From contig NZ_JAMKMS010000011.1 in assembly GCF_023634655.1 (NCBI RefSeq), forward strand, positions 1 through 64,000: a stretch of DNA of 64,000 bases. Direction: 5' to 3'. The notes beneath the pieces are model-generated. The model saw nothing but the letters and a program-made list of their open reading frames with translations, was not told the DNA's origin and did not search any database. Positions within the stretch are counted from its first letter, which is position 1. Each line of letters begins with the position of its first letter. This stretch comes from Vibrio methylphosphonaticus. GTDB taxonomy: Bacteria > Pseudomonadota > Gammaproteobacteria > Enterobacterales > Vibrionaceae. The translations under genes and the position numbers were made by a program. Below are positions 1 through 7,389 of the stretch, piece by piece.

Positions 1-2
1 GC

Positions 3-668
3 CTGCATCGTATTCGCCAGGGGTTAATTAAAACAAGAACCGCAACCATCAACCAACTTAGAGGGCTACTCTCTGAATTTGGCCTTGTCATGCCACAAGG
101 CCGCTACTCGGCCCAAAACACTATCGGGAGTATCCTCGAAGATGCGGAAAATGGCTTGCCTATGCTGGCTCGTGAACTACTTCAAGATCTGTCGAACAAG
201 ATTCAAAGCCTTAATCTTGAAATCCTACACTATGACCGAAGAGTCTCAGCATTAGTCCGAGAAATGGCTTCAGCAAGGGCTCTTATGAATATTCCTGGTG
301 TTGGGGAACACAGTGCAAGTACCATTATCGCGACCGTCAATGACGCTAAGCAATTTGGCTCTAGCCGGCAATTTGCCGCGTGGATAGGGTTGGTTCCAAG
401 GCAATACTCAACCGGTGGTCATGTTCATCTTGGGCGCATCAGCAAAAGAGGCGAAAAACACATTCGCACTCTCCTTATTCATGGCGCAAGAGCCGTTATT
501 GCACGATGCAAAGAGAAGACCGACCACAACAGCATTTGGTTAAACCAACTCGTTGAACGACGCGGTTATAAACGAGCGGCTGTCGCCCTAGCAGCAAAGA
601 ATGCTCGTATCATATGGGCATTATTAACAACAGGAAAAGAGTACAAGATTAACTATGTAAACGGTTAA
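3..668 (+). mobile_element. IS110-family (IS1111-like) transposase, 5' part cut by window edge
   Basis: DEDD-type transposase of the IS110 family, which moves circular IS intermediates with the help of an element-encoded guide RNA. The reading frame is open to the left edge, so the N-terminal RuvC-like catalytic domain is mostly outside the window. Seen here are the linker motif INQLRGLL followed by PQG, and then the C-terminal Transposase_20 domain with IPGVGEHSASTI, AAWIGLVPRQ, GGHVHLGRISKRG, the IHGARAV helix and AVALAAKNARIIWALL. The last motif is typical of the IS1111 subgroup. The stop is at 666-668 and no frameshift is visible. It lies just upstream of, and in the same direction as, the integron integrase, where the cassette array should begin, which suggests that the element inserted near attI or into a proximal cassette. 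Family assignment is secure; subgroup assignment is by eye. Confidence 0.88.
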
Positions 669-1077
669 CACTCACCGAGTCAAAGCAATAGCAAATGATG
701 ACAATACGATCAGACCGAGATGTTTAAACCTGTCTATAAAGCTAGTAGCAAATACTGTCTAACGAATGAGGTCAGCATCAAGCGAATATCATCAGGGTGA
801 CGGAACGAATCCGATTAAACACCGAATGTAGAGCTGCTGTCCGATCCACTGTTGTCAGCGCGAGCTATTGTTGACAAAAGAGGGAGTCCATGTAGCTTTA
901 TAGACGGACTTATTCCGTACTTTCTCGCACGCTACCGCCTTCTATAATCATAGAATTGGTCTATGTTAGAGTATTATTACTGAAAAATCAGTTAGCTAAG
1001 TAGTATTAAACTTGTTGCTCATCACAAAAGCTAGAATTCTTCCGTCTAAGTTCGGAGCTCACGCCTAAACTAAAAGT
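669..1077 (+). other. non-coding stretch between transposase and intI: IS 3' region plus integron recombination region
   Basis: About 440 bases lack a credible gene. In IS1111-type elements the region 3' of the transposase encodes the guide (seek/bridge) RNA, and this stretch starts directly after the transposase stop, so part of it probably belongs to the IS. The IS right end could not be placed because the left end is outside the window. The only match to the integron core consensus RYYYAAC (GTTRRRY on the other strand, the orientation expected for an attI facing left) is GTCTAAC at 757-763. Whether that is the attI crossover site or lies inside the IS cannot be decided from this window. 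Confidence 0.45.
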
Positions 1078-1093
1078 CTGTATATATAAACAG
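1078..1093. promoter_or_regulatory. LexA (SOS) box upstream of intI
   Basis: CTGT-N8-ACAG with an AT-rich spacer (ATATATAA), one base away from the E. coli consensus core. It ends 17 bases before the intI start codon. LexA control of integron integrases, including that of V. cholerae, is established, so this box predicts induction of cassette recombination during the SOS response. No convincing -35/-10 pair could be assigned. Confidence 0.85.
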
Positions 1094-1110
1094 TATTCAA
1101 GGTAGTGGCG

Positions 1111-2076
1111 ATGAAATCTCCTTTTATGAATTACATTCGTGAATTTATGCGTGCTAGACATTATTCAGAGCGAACCATTGATGCTTACCTTACCTGGATA
1201 GTTCAATACATTGTCTACCATAACAAGAAGCATCCTCGCGAACTTAATAGCAAAGATGTAGAGGACTTTCTGTCATATCTAGTGACTAGTCGAAACCTAG
1301 CGGCTCGCAGCCAAGCTGTCGCTCTCAATGCTTTAGTATTCTTATATAAACACATAATTGGAGTGCCGATTGAATTGGATATCCAGTTCAAAAAATCACA
1401 TAAAGGAAAAAAGCTGCCTACGGTACTAACAACACGTGAAGTCGCAAAGCTATTAGAAAATATTCCCGCTAACTACTTGCTTCCAACACAATTGATGTAT
1501 GGCTCTGGCCTGCGTTTAATGGAGTGTTTAAGGCTTAGATATCAAGATATTGATTTTGAATATGGTGCACTGAGGATATGGCGAGCTAAAGGTAATAAAA
1601 ACCGTATTGTTACATTGGCTAAAGAACTATTACCGGCAATCGAACTACAGCAGAAAAATGTCATGAAGCTTTGGCAGCAAGATCTTAAGCAAAAGGAATA
1701 CTCAGGTGTGTTTTTACCTAATGCATTGGCAACGAAATACCCCAACTCTAACAAAGAGCTTAACTGGCAGTATTTATTCCCTTCGATAAGATTGGCCGTT
1801 GATCCAGTATCAAAGCGGCTTTATCGCCATCATATTAATGAGACGAGTCTTCAAAAAGTTGTTAAACAAGCGGTAAAAAAGGCGGGAATTAGTAAGTCGG
1901 TAAGCTGTCACACGTTGCGCCATTCATTTGCAACTCACCTTCTTGAAAGTGGTGCAGATATTCGCACAGTTCAAGAGCAGCTTGGTCATACGGATATTAA
2001 AACTACCCAGATATATACTCATGTGGTGAATCGTGGTGCCAATGGCGTAAAAAGCCCACTATCCAACTTACTTTAG
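1111..2076 (+). CDS. intI: integron integrase IntI (Vibrio superintegron type)
   Basis: Tyrosine recombinase that inserts and excises gene cassettes by recombining attI with single-stranded attC sites. The 321-residue protein has an N-terminal SAM-like core-binding domain (about 1-85) and a C-terminal catalytic domain. The catalytic set is complete: R135 (SGLRLMEC), H267-x-x-R270 (CHTLRHSFATHLL), H293 (QLGHTDIKTTQ) and Y302. The integrase-specific insertion (about 185-225, including FLPNALATKYPN) is present, which separates IntI from XerC/D. ATG 1111 is chosen over GTG 1105 because AAGG at 1099-1102 is correctly spaced and the family begins MKS. It is transcribed away from the expected cassette array on the left and converges on rplT, the usual superintegron position in non-cholera vibrios. 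The LexA box just upstream implies SOS control. The gene looks intact. Confidence 0.96.
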   Translation: MKSPFMNYIREFMRARHYSERTIDAYLTWIVQYIVYHNKKHPRELNSKDVEDFLSYLVTSRNLAARSQAVALNALVFLYKHIIGVPIELDIQFKKSHKGKKLPTVLTTREVAKLLENIPANYLLPTQLMYGSGLRLMECLRLRYQDIDFEYGALRIWRAKGNKNRIVTLAKELLPAIELQQKNVMKLWQQDLKQKEYSGVFLPNALATKYPNSNKELNWQYLFPSIRLAVDPVSKRLYRHHINETSLQKVVKQAVKKAGISKSVSCHTLRHSFATHLLESGADIRTVQEQLGHTDIKTTQIYTHVVNRGANGVKSPLSNLL

Positions 2077-2094
2077 GTAATAAAATTTAGGCAA

Positions 2095-2122
2095 TAAAAA
2101 AGGAGAGCAAATGCTCTCCTTT
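2095..2122 (-). terminator. bidirectional rho-independent terminator between intI and rplT
   Basis: Eight-base-pair stem AGGAGAGC / GCTCTCCT around an AAAT loop (2101-2120). Read on the minus strand it is followed by TTTTTATT, ideal for ending the thrS-infC-rpmI-rplT transcript. On the plus strand only TTTA follows, so it is weaker for intI. Confidence 0.85.
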
Positions 2123-2143
2123 ATCAAAGATCTAAACTGCTAA

Positions 2144-2497
2144 TTAAAGAGCAGCTTTCGCTTTTTCAACTAGAACTGCAAATGCAGCTTTGTCGAATAC
2201 AGCGATATCAGCAAGGATCTTACGATCGATCTCGATAGATGCTTTCTTAAGACCGTTGATGAAACGGCTGTAAGATAGACCATTTTGACGAGAAGCCGCG
2301 TTGATACGTGCAATCCACAGTTGACGGAATTGACGTTTCTTGTTGCGACGGTCACGGTATGCGTATTGACCTGCTTTAGTAACAGCTTGGAAAGCTACGC
2401 GGTAAACACGTGAACGTGCTCCGTAGTAACCTTTAGCTTGTTTTAGAACTTTCTTATGACGTGCACGAGCTTGTACACCACGTTTTACGCGAGGCAT
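2144..2497 (-). CDS. rplT: 50S ribosomal protein L20
   Basis: L20 binds 23S rRNA early in large-subunit assembly. The 117-residue sequence is full length, with the very basic N-terminal extension ([20 protein letters not shown]) and the globular C-terminal domain ([20 protein letters not shown]). It is last in the infC-rpmI-rplT cluster and starts 41 bases after the rpmI stop. In E. coli L20 represses its own operon by binding the rpmI leader mRNA; the same gene order suggests the same control, though the operator fold was not worked out here. A strong terminator follows. Confidence 0.98.
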   Translation of the reverse strand: MPRVKRGVQARARHKKVLKQAKGYYGARSRVYRVAFQAVTKAGQYAYRDRRNKKRQFRQLWIARINAASRQNGLSYSRFINGLKKASIEIDRKILADIAVFDKAAFAVLVEKAKAAL

Positions 2498-2538
2498 TAT
2501 GTCTCTCCTAAACTAAACGATTGATAAACTAAAAAGAA

Positions 2539-2733
2539 TTAAGCGTATGGCAACATACGTAGAACTGCAGCAACTTCACATTTAGGAAGAATTGCGTTCG
2601 GACGTAGTTGACGCTTGTTCTTAGTAGTACGCTTAGTCAAGATGTGACGTTTACCAGCGTGCTTAAATTTGATACCACCAGCTGTTTTCTTGAAACGCTT
2701 AGCTGCACCTTTGTTGGATTTCATCTTAGGCAT
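2539..2733 (-). CDS. rpmI: 50S ribosomal protein L35
   Basis: Small basic ribosomal protein of 64 residues, the family's usual length, recognised by [17 protein letters not shown] and the C-terminal [16 protein letters not shown]. It lies between infC and rplT in the conserved translation operon, with 115 bases separating it from the infC stop. That spacer is where the L20 translational operator is found in E. coli, so rpmI and rplT are probably repressed together by excess L20. Nothing unusual in the coding sequence. Confidence 0.98.
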   Translation of the reverse strand: MPKMKSNKGAAKRFKKTAGGIKFKHAGKRHILTKRTTKNKRQLRPNAILPKCEVAAVLRMLPYA

Positions 2734-2848
2734 GATGAAGAACTCCGCATTGTTGAGTTAATTAAACACTAGTAATTAGGCGAATAAAACCCTACCGCTT
2801 ACCTCTTTAACAAGGCACGGCAAGGTTATATTACTTGCAAGCCGTAAA

Positions 2849-3400
2849 TTACTTCTTCTTAGGGGCCAATACCATGATCATCTGGCGACCTTCAATTCTC
2901 GTTGGGAAAGATTCGACTACTGCAAATTCTTCAGTATCCGCTTTCAAACGATGTAGAACGTCAACACCGATGTCTTGGTGAGCCATTTCGCGGCCACGGA
3001 AGCGAATTGTTACCTTCACTTTGTTGCCGTCTTCAAGGAAACCAGTCAGGTTGCGTAGTTTTACCTGATAGTCTCCAATATCAGTTCCAGGACGGAATTT
3101 TATTTCCTTAATCTGAACCTGTTTTTGCTTTTTCTTCTGCTCTTTAGCAGCTTTGCTCTTTTCAAAGAGGAACTTACCATAGTCCATCACGCGACAGACT
3201 GGTGGCTCGGCGTTAGGGCTGATCTCTACGAGATCCATACCAGCTTCTAGAGCTGCATCTAACGCTTCTTGAATCAGAACGACACCAACAGGTTCACCAT
3301 CTGCACCTGTTAGACGAACTTCACGAACGCCACGAATTTCACCGTTTAAACGATGCTGGTTTTGTTTGGCCGGTTGTTGGCCACGTCTTCCGCCTTTAAT
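2849..3400 (-). CDS. infC: translation initiation factor IF-3, AUU start
   Basis: IF-3 keeps ribosomal subunits apart and proofreads the start codon-initiator tRNA pair. The frame extends well upstream of the first internal ATG (3238). The full protein is 183 residues beginning at ATT 3400 with [20 protein letters not shown], matching the start of E. coli IF-3. The N-terminal domain (to about residue 80), lysine-rich linker ([17 protein letters not shown]) and C-terminal domain with [10 protein letters not shown] and [20 protein letters not shown] are all present. An AUU start is the known basis of infC autoregulation, because IF-3 rejects its own non-canonical start. The Shine-Dalgarno GGAGG (3409-3413) lies inside the last codons of thrS, and the thrS stop is only 3 bases before the ATT, so the genes are translationally coupled. 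Confidence 0.97.
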   Translation of the reverse strand: MKGGRRGQQPAKQNQHRLNGEIRGVREVRLTGADGEPVGVVLIQEALDAALEAGMDLVEISPNAEPPVCRVMDYGKFLFEKSKAAKEQKKKQKQVQIKEIKFRPGTDIGDYQVKLRNLTGFLEDGNKVKVTIRFRGREMAHQDIGVDVLHRLKADTEEFAVVESFPTRIEGRQMIMVLAPKKK

Positions 3401-3403
3401 AGG

Positions 3404-5329
3404 TTATTCCTCCAGATTGAGCTTACGGCTTGCGATTTCGGCTTGGATGTATGTGATAAAGTCATCCACTTTAAACTTACCTAAATCGTTGCCCTTACGA
3501 GTACGTACTGCAATTTCGCCTGCTTCCATTTCTTGGTCGCCACAAACGAGCATATACGGTACACGTTTCAAAGTATGTTCGCGGATTTTAAAGCCAATCT
3601 TCTCATTTCTCAAGTCCGCTTTGGCTCTAATTCCACTTTTTTGCAGTTTTTTCGTAATTTCTTGAACATATTCAGACTGTTTGTCAGTAATTCCCATAAC
3701 AACAGCTTGCTCTGGAGCTAACCATGTTGGGAAGAAGCCTGCATATTCTTCAATTAGAATACCAATAAAGCGCTCTAGTGAACCTAAAATCGCGCGGTGA
3801 ATCATAACTGGCGTGTGACGCTCGTTATCTTCGCCTACGTAAGTTGCTCCTAAACGCTCGGGTAATGCAAAATCGAGCTGCACTGTACCACATTGCCAAG
3901 CTCGGTCCAAACAATCATGCAAAGTAAATTCAATTTTAGGTCCATAGAATGCACCCTCACCTTCTTGAATCTCGTATGCGATGTCCATAGATTTAAGCGC
4001 AAGCTCTAAATCCGACTCTGCACGGTCCCACATTTCATCAGAACCAACACGTTTTTCAGGACGCGTAGATAGCTTAACAACGATATTGTCAAAACCAAAC
4101 GTCTGGTATGTATCGTAAACCATCTCAATACAAGATTTTACTTCTTGCTGAACTTGTTGCTCTGTACAGAATACGTGAGCATCATCTTGAGTAAAGCCAC
4201 GAACACGCATAATGCCGTGTAATGCGCCAGACGGCTCGTTACGGTGACAAGAACCAAACTCAGCCATACGCAACGGTAAGTCACGGTAAGACTTAAGACC
4301 TTGGTTAAAGATCTGTACGTGACCTGGGCAGTTCATTGGCTTGATAGCGTATTCACGGTTCTCAGAAGAAGTCGTAAACATCGCTTCTGCGTATTTATCC
4401 CAGTGACCAGAACGTTCCCAAAGTACACGGTCCATCATTAATGGGCCTTTTACTTCTTGGTAATCGTATTCTGTTAGTTTTTCACGAATGAACACTTCAA
4501 GATCACGGAAAATAGACCAACCATTGTGGTGCCAGAACACCATACCCGGTGCTTCTTGCTGCATGTGGAACAAGTCCAAATGTTTACCAATTTTACGGTG
4601 GTCACGCTTTGCCGCTTCTTCTAGACGTGTTAGGTGCGCCTTCAGTGCTTTTTTATCGTGGAATGCCGTACCGTAGATACGCTGCAACATTTTGTTGTCG
4701 CTGTTACCACGCCAGTATGCGCCTGCTACGTTCAGCAATTTAAAGTGCTGGCAGAAGCTCATGTTTGGCACGTGTGGACCACGACACATGTCGATGTATT
4801 CTTCGTGATGGTATAGGCCTGGACGATCATCTTTAGAGACGTTTTCATCCAAGATTTCAATCTTGTAAGTTTCGCCGCGGCTTTCAAATGCATCGCGTGC
4901 TTCTTGCCAGCTTACTTTTTTCTTAACCACTTGATATTTGGTTTTGGCAAGCTCTTTCATGCGCTTTTCGATCTTCTCTATATCATCTTGTGTTAGAGAT
5001 TCTTCTAGATCGATATCGTAATAAAAGCCATTGTCGATCGTAGGACCAATCGCCATTTTTACGTCTGGGTACAATTGCTTAATCGCATGTCCCAAAAGGT
5101 GAGCACATGAGTGACGAACGATCTCTAGACCGTCTTCGTCTTTTGCCGTGATGATTTCTAGGCTTGCATCATTTTCAATAAGATCACAAGCATCTACACG
5201 TTCGCCATCTACACGACCAGCAATGGTTGCTTTCGCTAAACCAGGACCAATAGAAAGGGCAACATCTAGAGTGGAAACAGGGGCATCAAATGAACGCTGA
5301 CTGCCGTCAGGAAGAGTAATTACAGGCAT
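3404..5329 (-). CDS. thrS: threonyl-tRNA synthetase
   Basis: Class II synthetase charging tRNA-Thr. The 641-residue protein has the TGS domain (about 1-62), the editing/SAD domain with [10 protein letters not shown] near residue 73, the catalytic core with motif 2 ([28 protein letters not shown]) and motif 3 ([11 protein letters not shown]), and the C-terminal anticodon-binding domain. The zinc-binding Cys (KPMNCPGH) and the two zinc His residues are present. The start at ATG 5329 ([10 protein letters not shown]) is preferred over an upstream in-frame GTG because it fits the family and has AGGA 8-11 bases upstream. It is first gene of the thrS-infC-rpmI-rplT cluster. A hairpin resembling the tRNA-Thr anticodon arm sits 20-40 bases upstream of the start, as expected if ThrRS represses its own translation. 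Confidence 0.97.
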   Translation of the reverse strand: MPVITLPDGSQRSFDAPVSTLDVALSIGPGLAKATIAGRVDGERVDACDLIENDASLEIITAKDEDGLEIVRHSCAHLLGHAIKQLYPDVKMAIGPTIDNGFYYDIDLEESLTQDDIEKIEKRMKELAKTKYQVVKKKVSWQEARDAFESRGETYKIEILDENVSKDDRPGLYHHEEYIDMCRGPHVPNMSFCQHFKLLNVAGAYWRGNSDNKMLQRIYGTAFHDKKALKAHLTRLEEAAKRDHRKIGKHLDLFHMQQEAPGMVFWHHNGWSIFRDLEVFIREKLTEYDYQEVKGPLMMDRVLWERSGHWDKYAEAMFTTSSENREYAIKPMNCPGHVQIFNQGLKSYRDLPLRMAEFGSCHRNEPSGALHGIMRVRGFTQDDAHVFCTEQQVQQEVKSCIEMVYDTYQTFGFDNIVVKLSTRPEKRVGSDEMWDRAESDLELALKSMDIAYEIQEGEGAFYGPKIEFTLHDCLDRAWQCGTVQLDFALPERLGATYVGEDNERHTPVMIHRAILGSLERFIGILIEEYAGFFPTWLAPEQAVVMGITDKQSEYVQEITKKLQKSGIRAKADLRNEKIGFKIREHTLKRVPYMLVCGDQEMEAGEIAVRTRKGNDLGKFKVDDFITYIQAEIASRKLNLEE

Positions 5330-5348
5330 GTATAATCCTATTACAGTG

Positions 5349-5369
5349 GTCTTGCACACCAAGCAAGAC
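5349..5369 (-). promoter_or_regulatory. thrS leader hairpin mimicking the tRNA-Thr anticodon arm
   Basis: On the minus strand a perfect 7-bp stem (GTCTTGC / GCAAGAC) encloses a 7-base loop TTGGTGT. Placed on tRNA numbering, U33 is followed by GGU at 34-36, the anticodon of a tRNA-Thr. It lies just upstream of the Shine-Dalgarno. E. coli ThrRS autoregulates by binding an operator whose domain 2 imitates the tRNA-Thr anticodon arm; this is the probable Vibrio equivalent. A second small hairpin (CTTAC / GTAAG, 5390-5404) lies further upstream and could match the second binding arm. Confidence 0.75.
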
Positions 5370-5714
5370 TTGCATTAATGATTAACAACCTTACACAGAG
5401 TAAGACTGTCACTATTTATCGAGAGAGTTACGCTATTGAGTGCAAATACAGATGCACCCTTTAACGCAAGGCGACATTGTAACTAATGAGTGTTAAATAA
5501 CAATCGAATTCTATCACTCGTCACATTTTTACTGTCCCAGATAAACATATGACGGGTCAGTGACGGAATAATGAAGATTGAATTACCGACCAACTTTCCT
5601 ACTATTAGTCATGTAAGCATTTTAATAGTATCAGTGTGTAGGCGTTAAACGTCTTGGCAACGCTTACTCATTTAAGTAAACGGCATTTAAGTAAACGGCA
5701 TTTAGGTGAACAGT
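5370..5714. other. divergent spacer thrS / 67-residue gene
   Basis: About 345 bases with no gene. It should hold the thrS leader and promoter (minus strand) and the promoter of the small plus-strand gene. The 5390-5404 hairpin belongs to the thrS leader. The last 45 bases are a 15-bp tandem repeat (separate entry). No other structure was recognised. Confidence 0.5.
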
Positions 5715-5715
5715 A
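5671..5715 (+). repeat. 15-bp tandem repeat, 2 perfect units plus 1 degenerate
   Basis: Units TTTAAGTAAACGGCA at 5671-5685 and 5686-5700 are identical. A third, degenerate unit (5701-5715, 11 of 15 matching) carries the ribosome-binding site AGGTGA of the downstream gene. The last unit therefore looks as though it has been adapted as a translation start region. Confidence 0.9.
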
Positions 5716-5918
5716 TGGATAGTTTGGATTATTACGTCAGACTCAATAAAAATGGCCATGCCAATGTCTATCGCGATGGGCACCTTCTTTTAGGAAGTGA
5801 GGTGATTGAGATTGACAACATGCAAGATGAGTATCATCAGTTTAATTCAGAAGCGACAGCCATTATACAGTTAGCTAGCGGGGTTCGCTTAACCGACATC
5901 AAAGTACAAGATGAGTAA
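5715..5918 (+). CDS. conserved small hypothetical protein (67 aa)
   Basis: Function not recognised. ATG 5715 is preferred over GTG 5706 because AGGTGA at 5704-5709 is properly spaced. The protein is acidic and soluble, without signal peptide or membrane segment; it opens with MDSLDYYVRLNKNGHANVYRDG and looks like a short beta-rich domain followed by an EYHQFNSEATAIIQLASG helix. It stands alone between the divergent thrS and the convergent fabV and ends at a strong bidirectional terminator. The upstream spacer is a 15-bp tandem duplication. Codon use is like that of its neighbours, so it is probably a real chromosomal gene rather than a chance frame. Confidence 0.75.
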   Translation: MDSLDYYVRLNKNGHANVYRDGHLLLGSEVIEIDNMQDEYHQFNSEATAIIQLASGVRLTDIKVQDE

Positions 5919-5922
5919 TGAG

Positions 5923-5950
5923 AAAAGGAAGCCGAAAGGCTTCCTTTTTT
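5923..5950. terminator. bidirectional terminator between the 67-aa gene and fabV
   Basis: Stem AGGAAGCC / GGCTTCCT with GAAA tetraloop, extended by an A-run before and a T-run after, so it can work in both directions for these convergent genes. Confidence 0.9.
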
Positions 5951-5968
5951 ATCTTGCTATTCGCTAGA

Positions 5969-7171
5969 TTATAGGTCGATAACGTCAAACTCGACAAGCG
6001 GAGAGATATCCGCTTCGTAGTCAACGCCTGCAACCCCAAAGCCAAATAACTTCAAGAACTCTTCTTTGTACTCAACGTAATCCGTTAGCTCTTTCAGGTT
6101 TTCAGACGTGATCTGTGGCCATAGCGCTTCACAGTGCTTCTGAATGTCTTCACGCAGTTCCCAGTCATCAAGACGCAGACGGTTTTTGTCATCCACTTCA
6201 GGTGCTGTGCCGTCTTCTTTATATAGACGCTGTGAGAACATACGGTGAATCTGTTCCATACAACCTTCGTGAATGCCTTCTTCGCGCATCTTTTTAAAGA
6301 CCATCGCAATGTATAGCGGCATGACTGGAATCGCAGAGCTTGCTTGAGTCACAACAGACTTAAGCACAGCAACGTTTGCACTGCCGCCCTTTTCTGCAAG
6401 CTTAGCGTTTAACTCAGACGCAGCACGGTCTAAGTCCATCTTCGCCTTACCCAACGCGCCTTCCCAATAGATTGGCCACGTTAGCTCGGTACCAATGTAT
6501 GAGTAAGCGACTGTCTTACAACCATCAGCCAAAACACCAGCATCAGAAAGTGCGTTAACCCACAATTCCCAATCCTCGCCACCCATAACGGTAACGGTGT
6601 CTTTGATCTCTTCTTCGGTTGCCGGCTCAACGCTCGCTTCAATAATGGTGTCAGAGTTCGTGTCAACGGCGGTAGAGGTGTACGTCTCGCCAATTGGTTT
6701 TAGCGATGAACGAATTAGCTCACCGGTATCTGGTAGCTTACGGACTGGTGACGCTAGTGAGTAAACGACCATGTCGATTTGACCAAGGTCTTCTTTAATC
6801 AGATCGATAACTTTTTGTTTTGCTTCGTGCGAGAAGGCATCGCCATTAATGCTTTTCGCATAAAGGCCTTCTTCTTTTGCCAGTTTTTCAAATGCCGCTG
6901 AGTTGTAGTAACCCGCAGTACCTGGCTTACGCTCAGTCGCTGGTTTTTCGAAAAATACGCCGATTGTTGACGCACCACCACCAAATGCCGCAGCGATACG
7001 AGAAGAAAGGCCGTAACCACTAGAAGAGCCAACAACAAGCACGCGCTTTGGTGCATTAGCGATTGGGCCTTGCGCTTGGGTATAAGCAATTTGTTCTTTT
7101 ACGTTAGCTTCACAACCTACTGGGTGAGTAGTAGTACAGATAAATCCACGAATTCGGGGTTTGATGATCAT
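5969..7171 (-). CDS. fabV: FabV-type trans-2-enoyl-ACP/CoA reductase (NADH)
   Basis: Performs the last reduction of the fatty-acid elongation cycle. FabV was first described in V. cholerae and is naturally resistant to triclosan. The 400-residue protein starts [21 protein letters not shown], has the Rossmann nucleotide-binding segment [20 protein letters not shown] (about 49-68), and the extended Y-x8-K catalytic pair in [19 protein letters not shown]-type insertions make it longer than FabI (about 260 aa), as is normal for FabV. It is monocistronic: a terminator lies after it and 218 bases separate it from fadE. Placing synthesis (fabV) beside degradation (fadE) and a PsrA-like regulator suggests a fatty-acid neighbourhood, although no shared operator upstream of fabV was identified. 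Confidence 0.96.
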   Translation of the reverse strand: MIIKPRIRGFICTTTHPVGCEANVKEQIAYTQAQGPIANAPKRVLVVGSSSGYGLSSRIAAAFGGGASTIGVFFEKPATERKPGTAGYYNSAAFEKLAKEEGLYAKSINGDAFSHEAKQKVIDLIKEDLGQIDMVVYSLASPVRKLPDTGELIRSSLKPIGETYTSTAVDTNSDTIIEASVEPATEEEIKDTVTVMGGEDWELWVNALSDAGVLADGCKTVAYSYIGTELTWPIYWEGALGKAKMDLDRAASELNAKLAEKGGSANVAVLKSVVTQASSAIPVMPLYIAMVFKKMREEGIHEGCMEQIHRMFSQRLYKEDGTAPEVDDKNRLRLDDWELREDIQKHCEALWPQITSENLKELTDYVEYKEEFLKLFGFGVAGVDYEADISPLVEFDVIDL

Positions 7172-7304
7172 ATTCAGTTCCTCAAAAAATCTTTGTTAGG
7201 ATAAAAGGTTCAAAGACAAATCGCATCTTATTTCTGTCAAAAACCCTTAATTTCCTAAGTGGTTGGAGCACTTTCAGAGCAAAATCATCTTTTATTGAGA
7301 CCAA

Positions 7305-7330
7305 AAGAAGAGCGCATAAGCGCCCTTCTT
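7305..7330 (-). terminator. probable weak terminator after fadE
   Basis: Eleven-bp stem (AAGAAGAGCGC / GCGCCCTTCTT, one G-U pair on the minus strand) with an ATAA loop, 60 bases after the fadE stop. The minus-strand tail is only TTTTGG, so termination may be inefficient. Confidence 0.45.
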
Positions 7331-7389
7331 AACTTTACTTGTTACGTTTTTTAGTACCGAACGGACTTATCCTCAGCAGAAGTCGCTCG

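Noticed and set aside
1012..1037. intI promoter TTGTTG / TAGAAT
   Set aside because: Spacing is only 14 bases, too short for a sigma-70 promoter.
1542..1754. Minus-strand frame inside intI
   Set aside because: Antisense shadow of a well-conserved integrase domain.
5349..5470. T-box riboswitch before thrS
   Set aside because: No T-box sequence, specifier loop or terminator/antiterminator pair; the hairpin fits a protein-bound operator instead.
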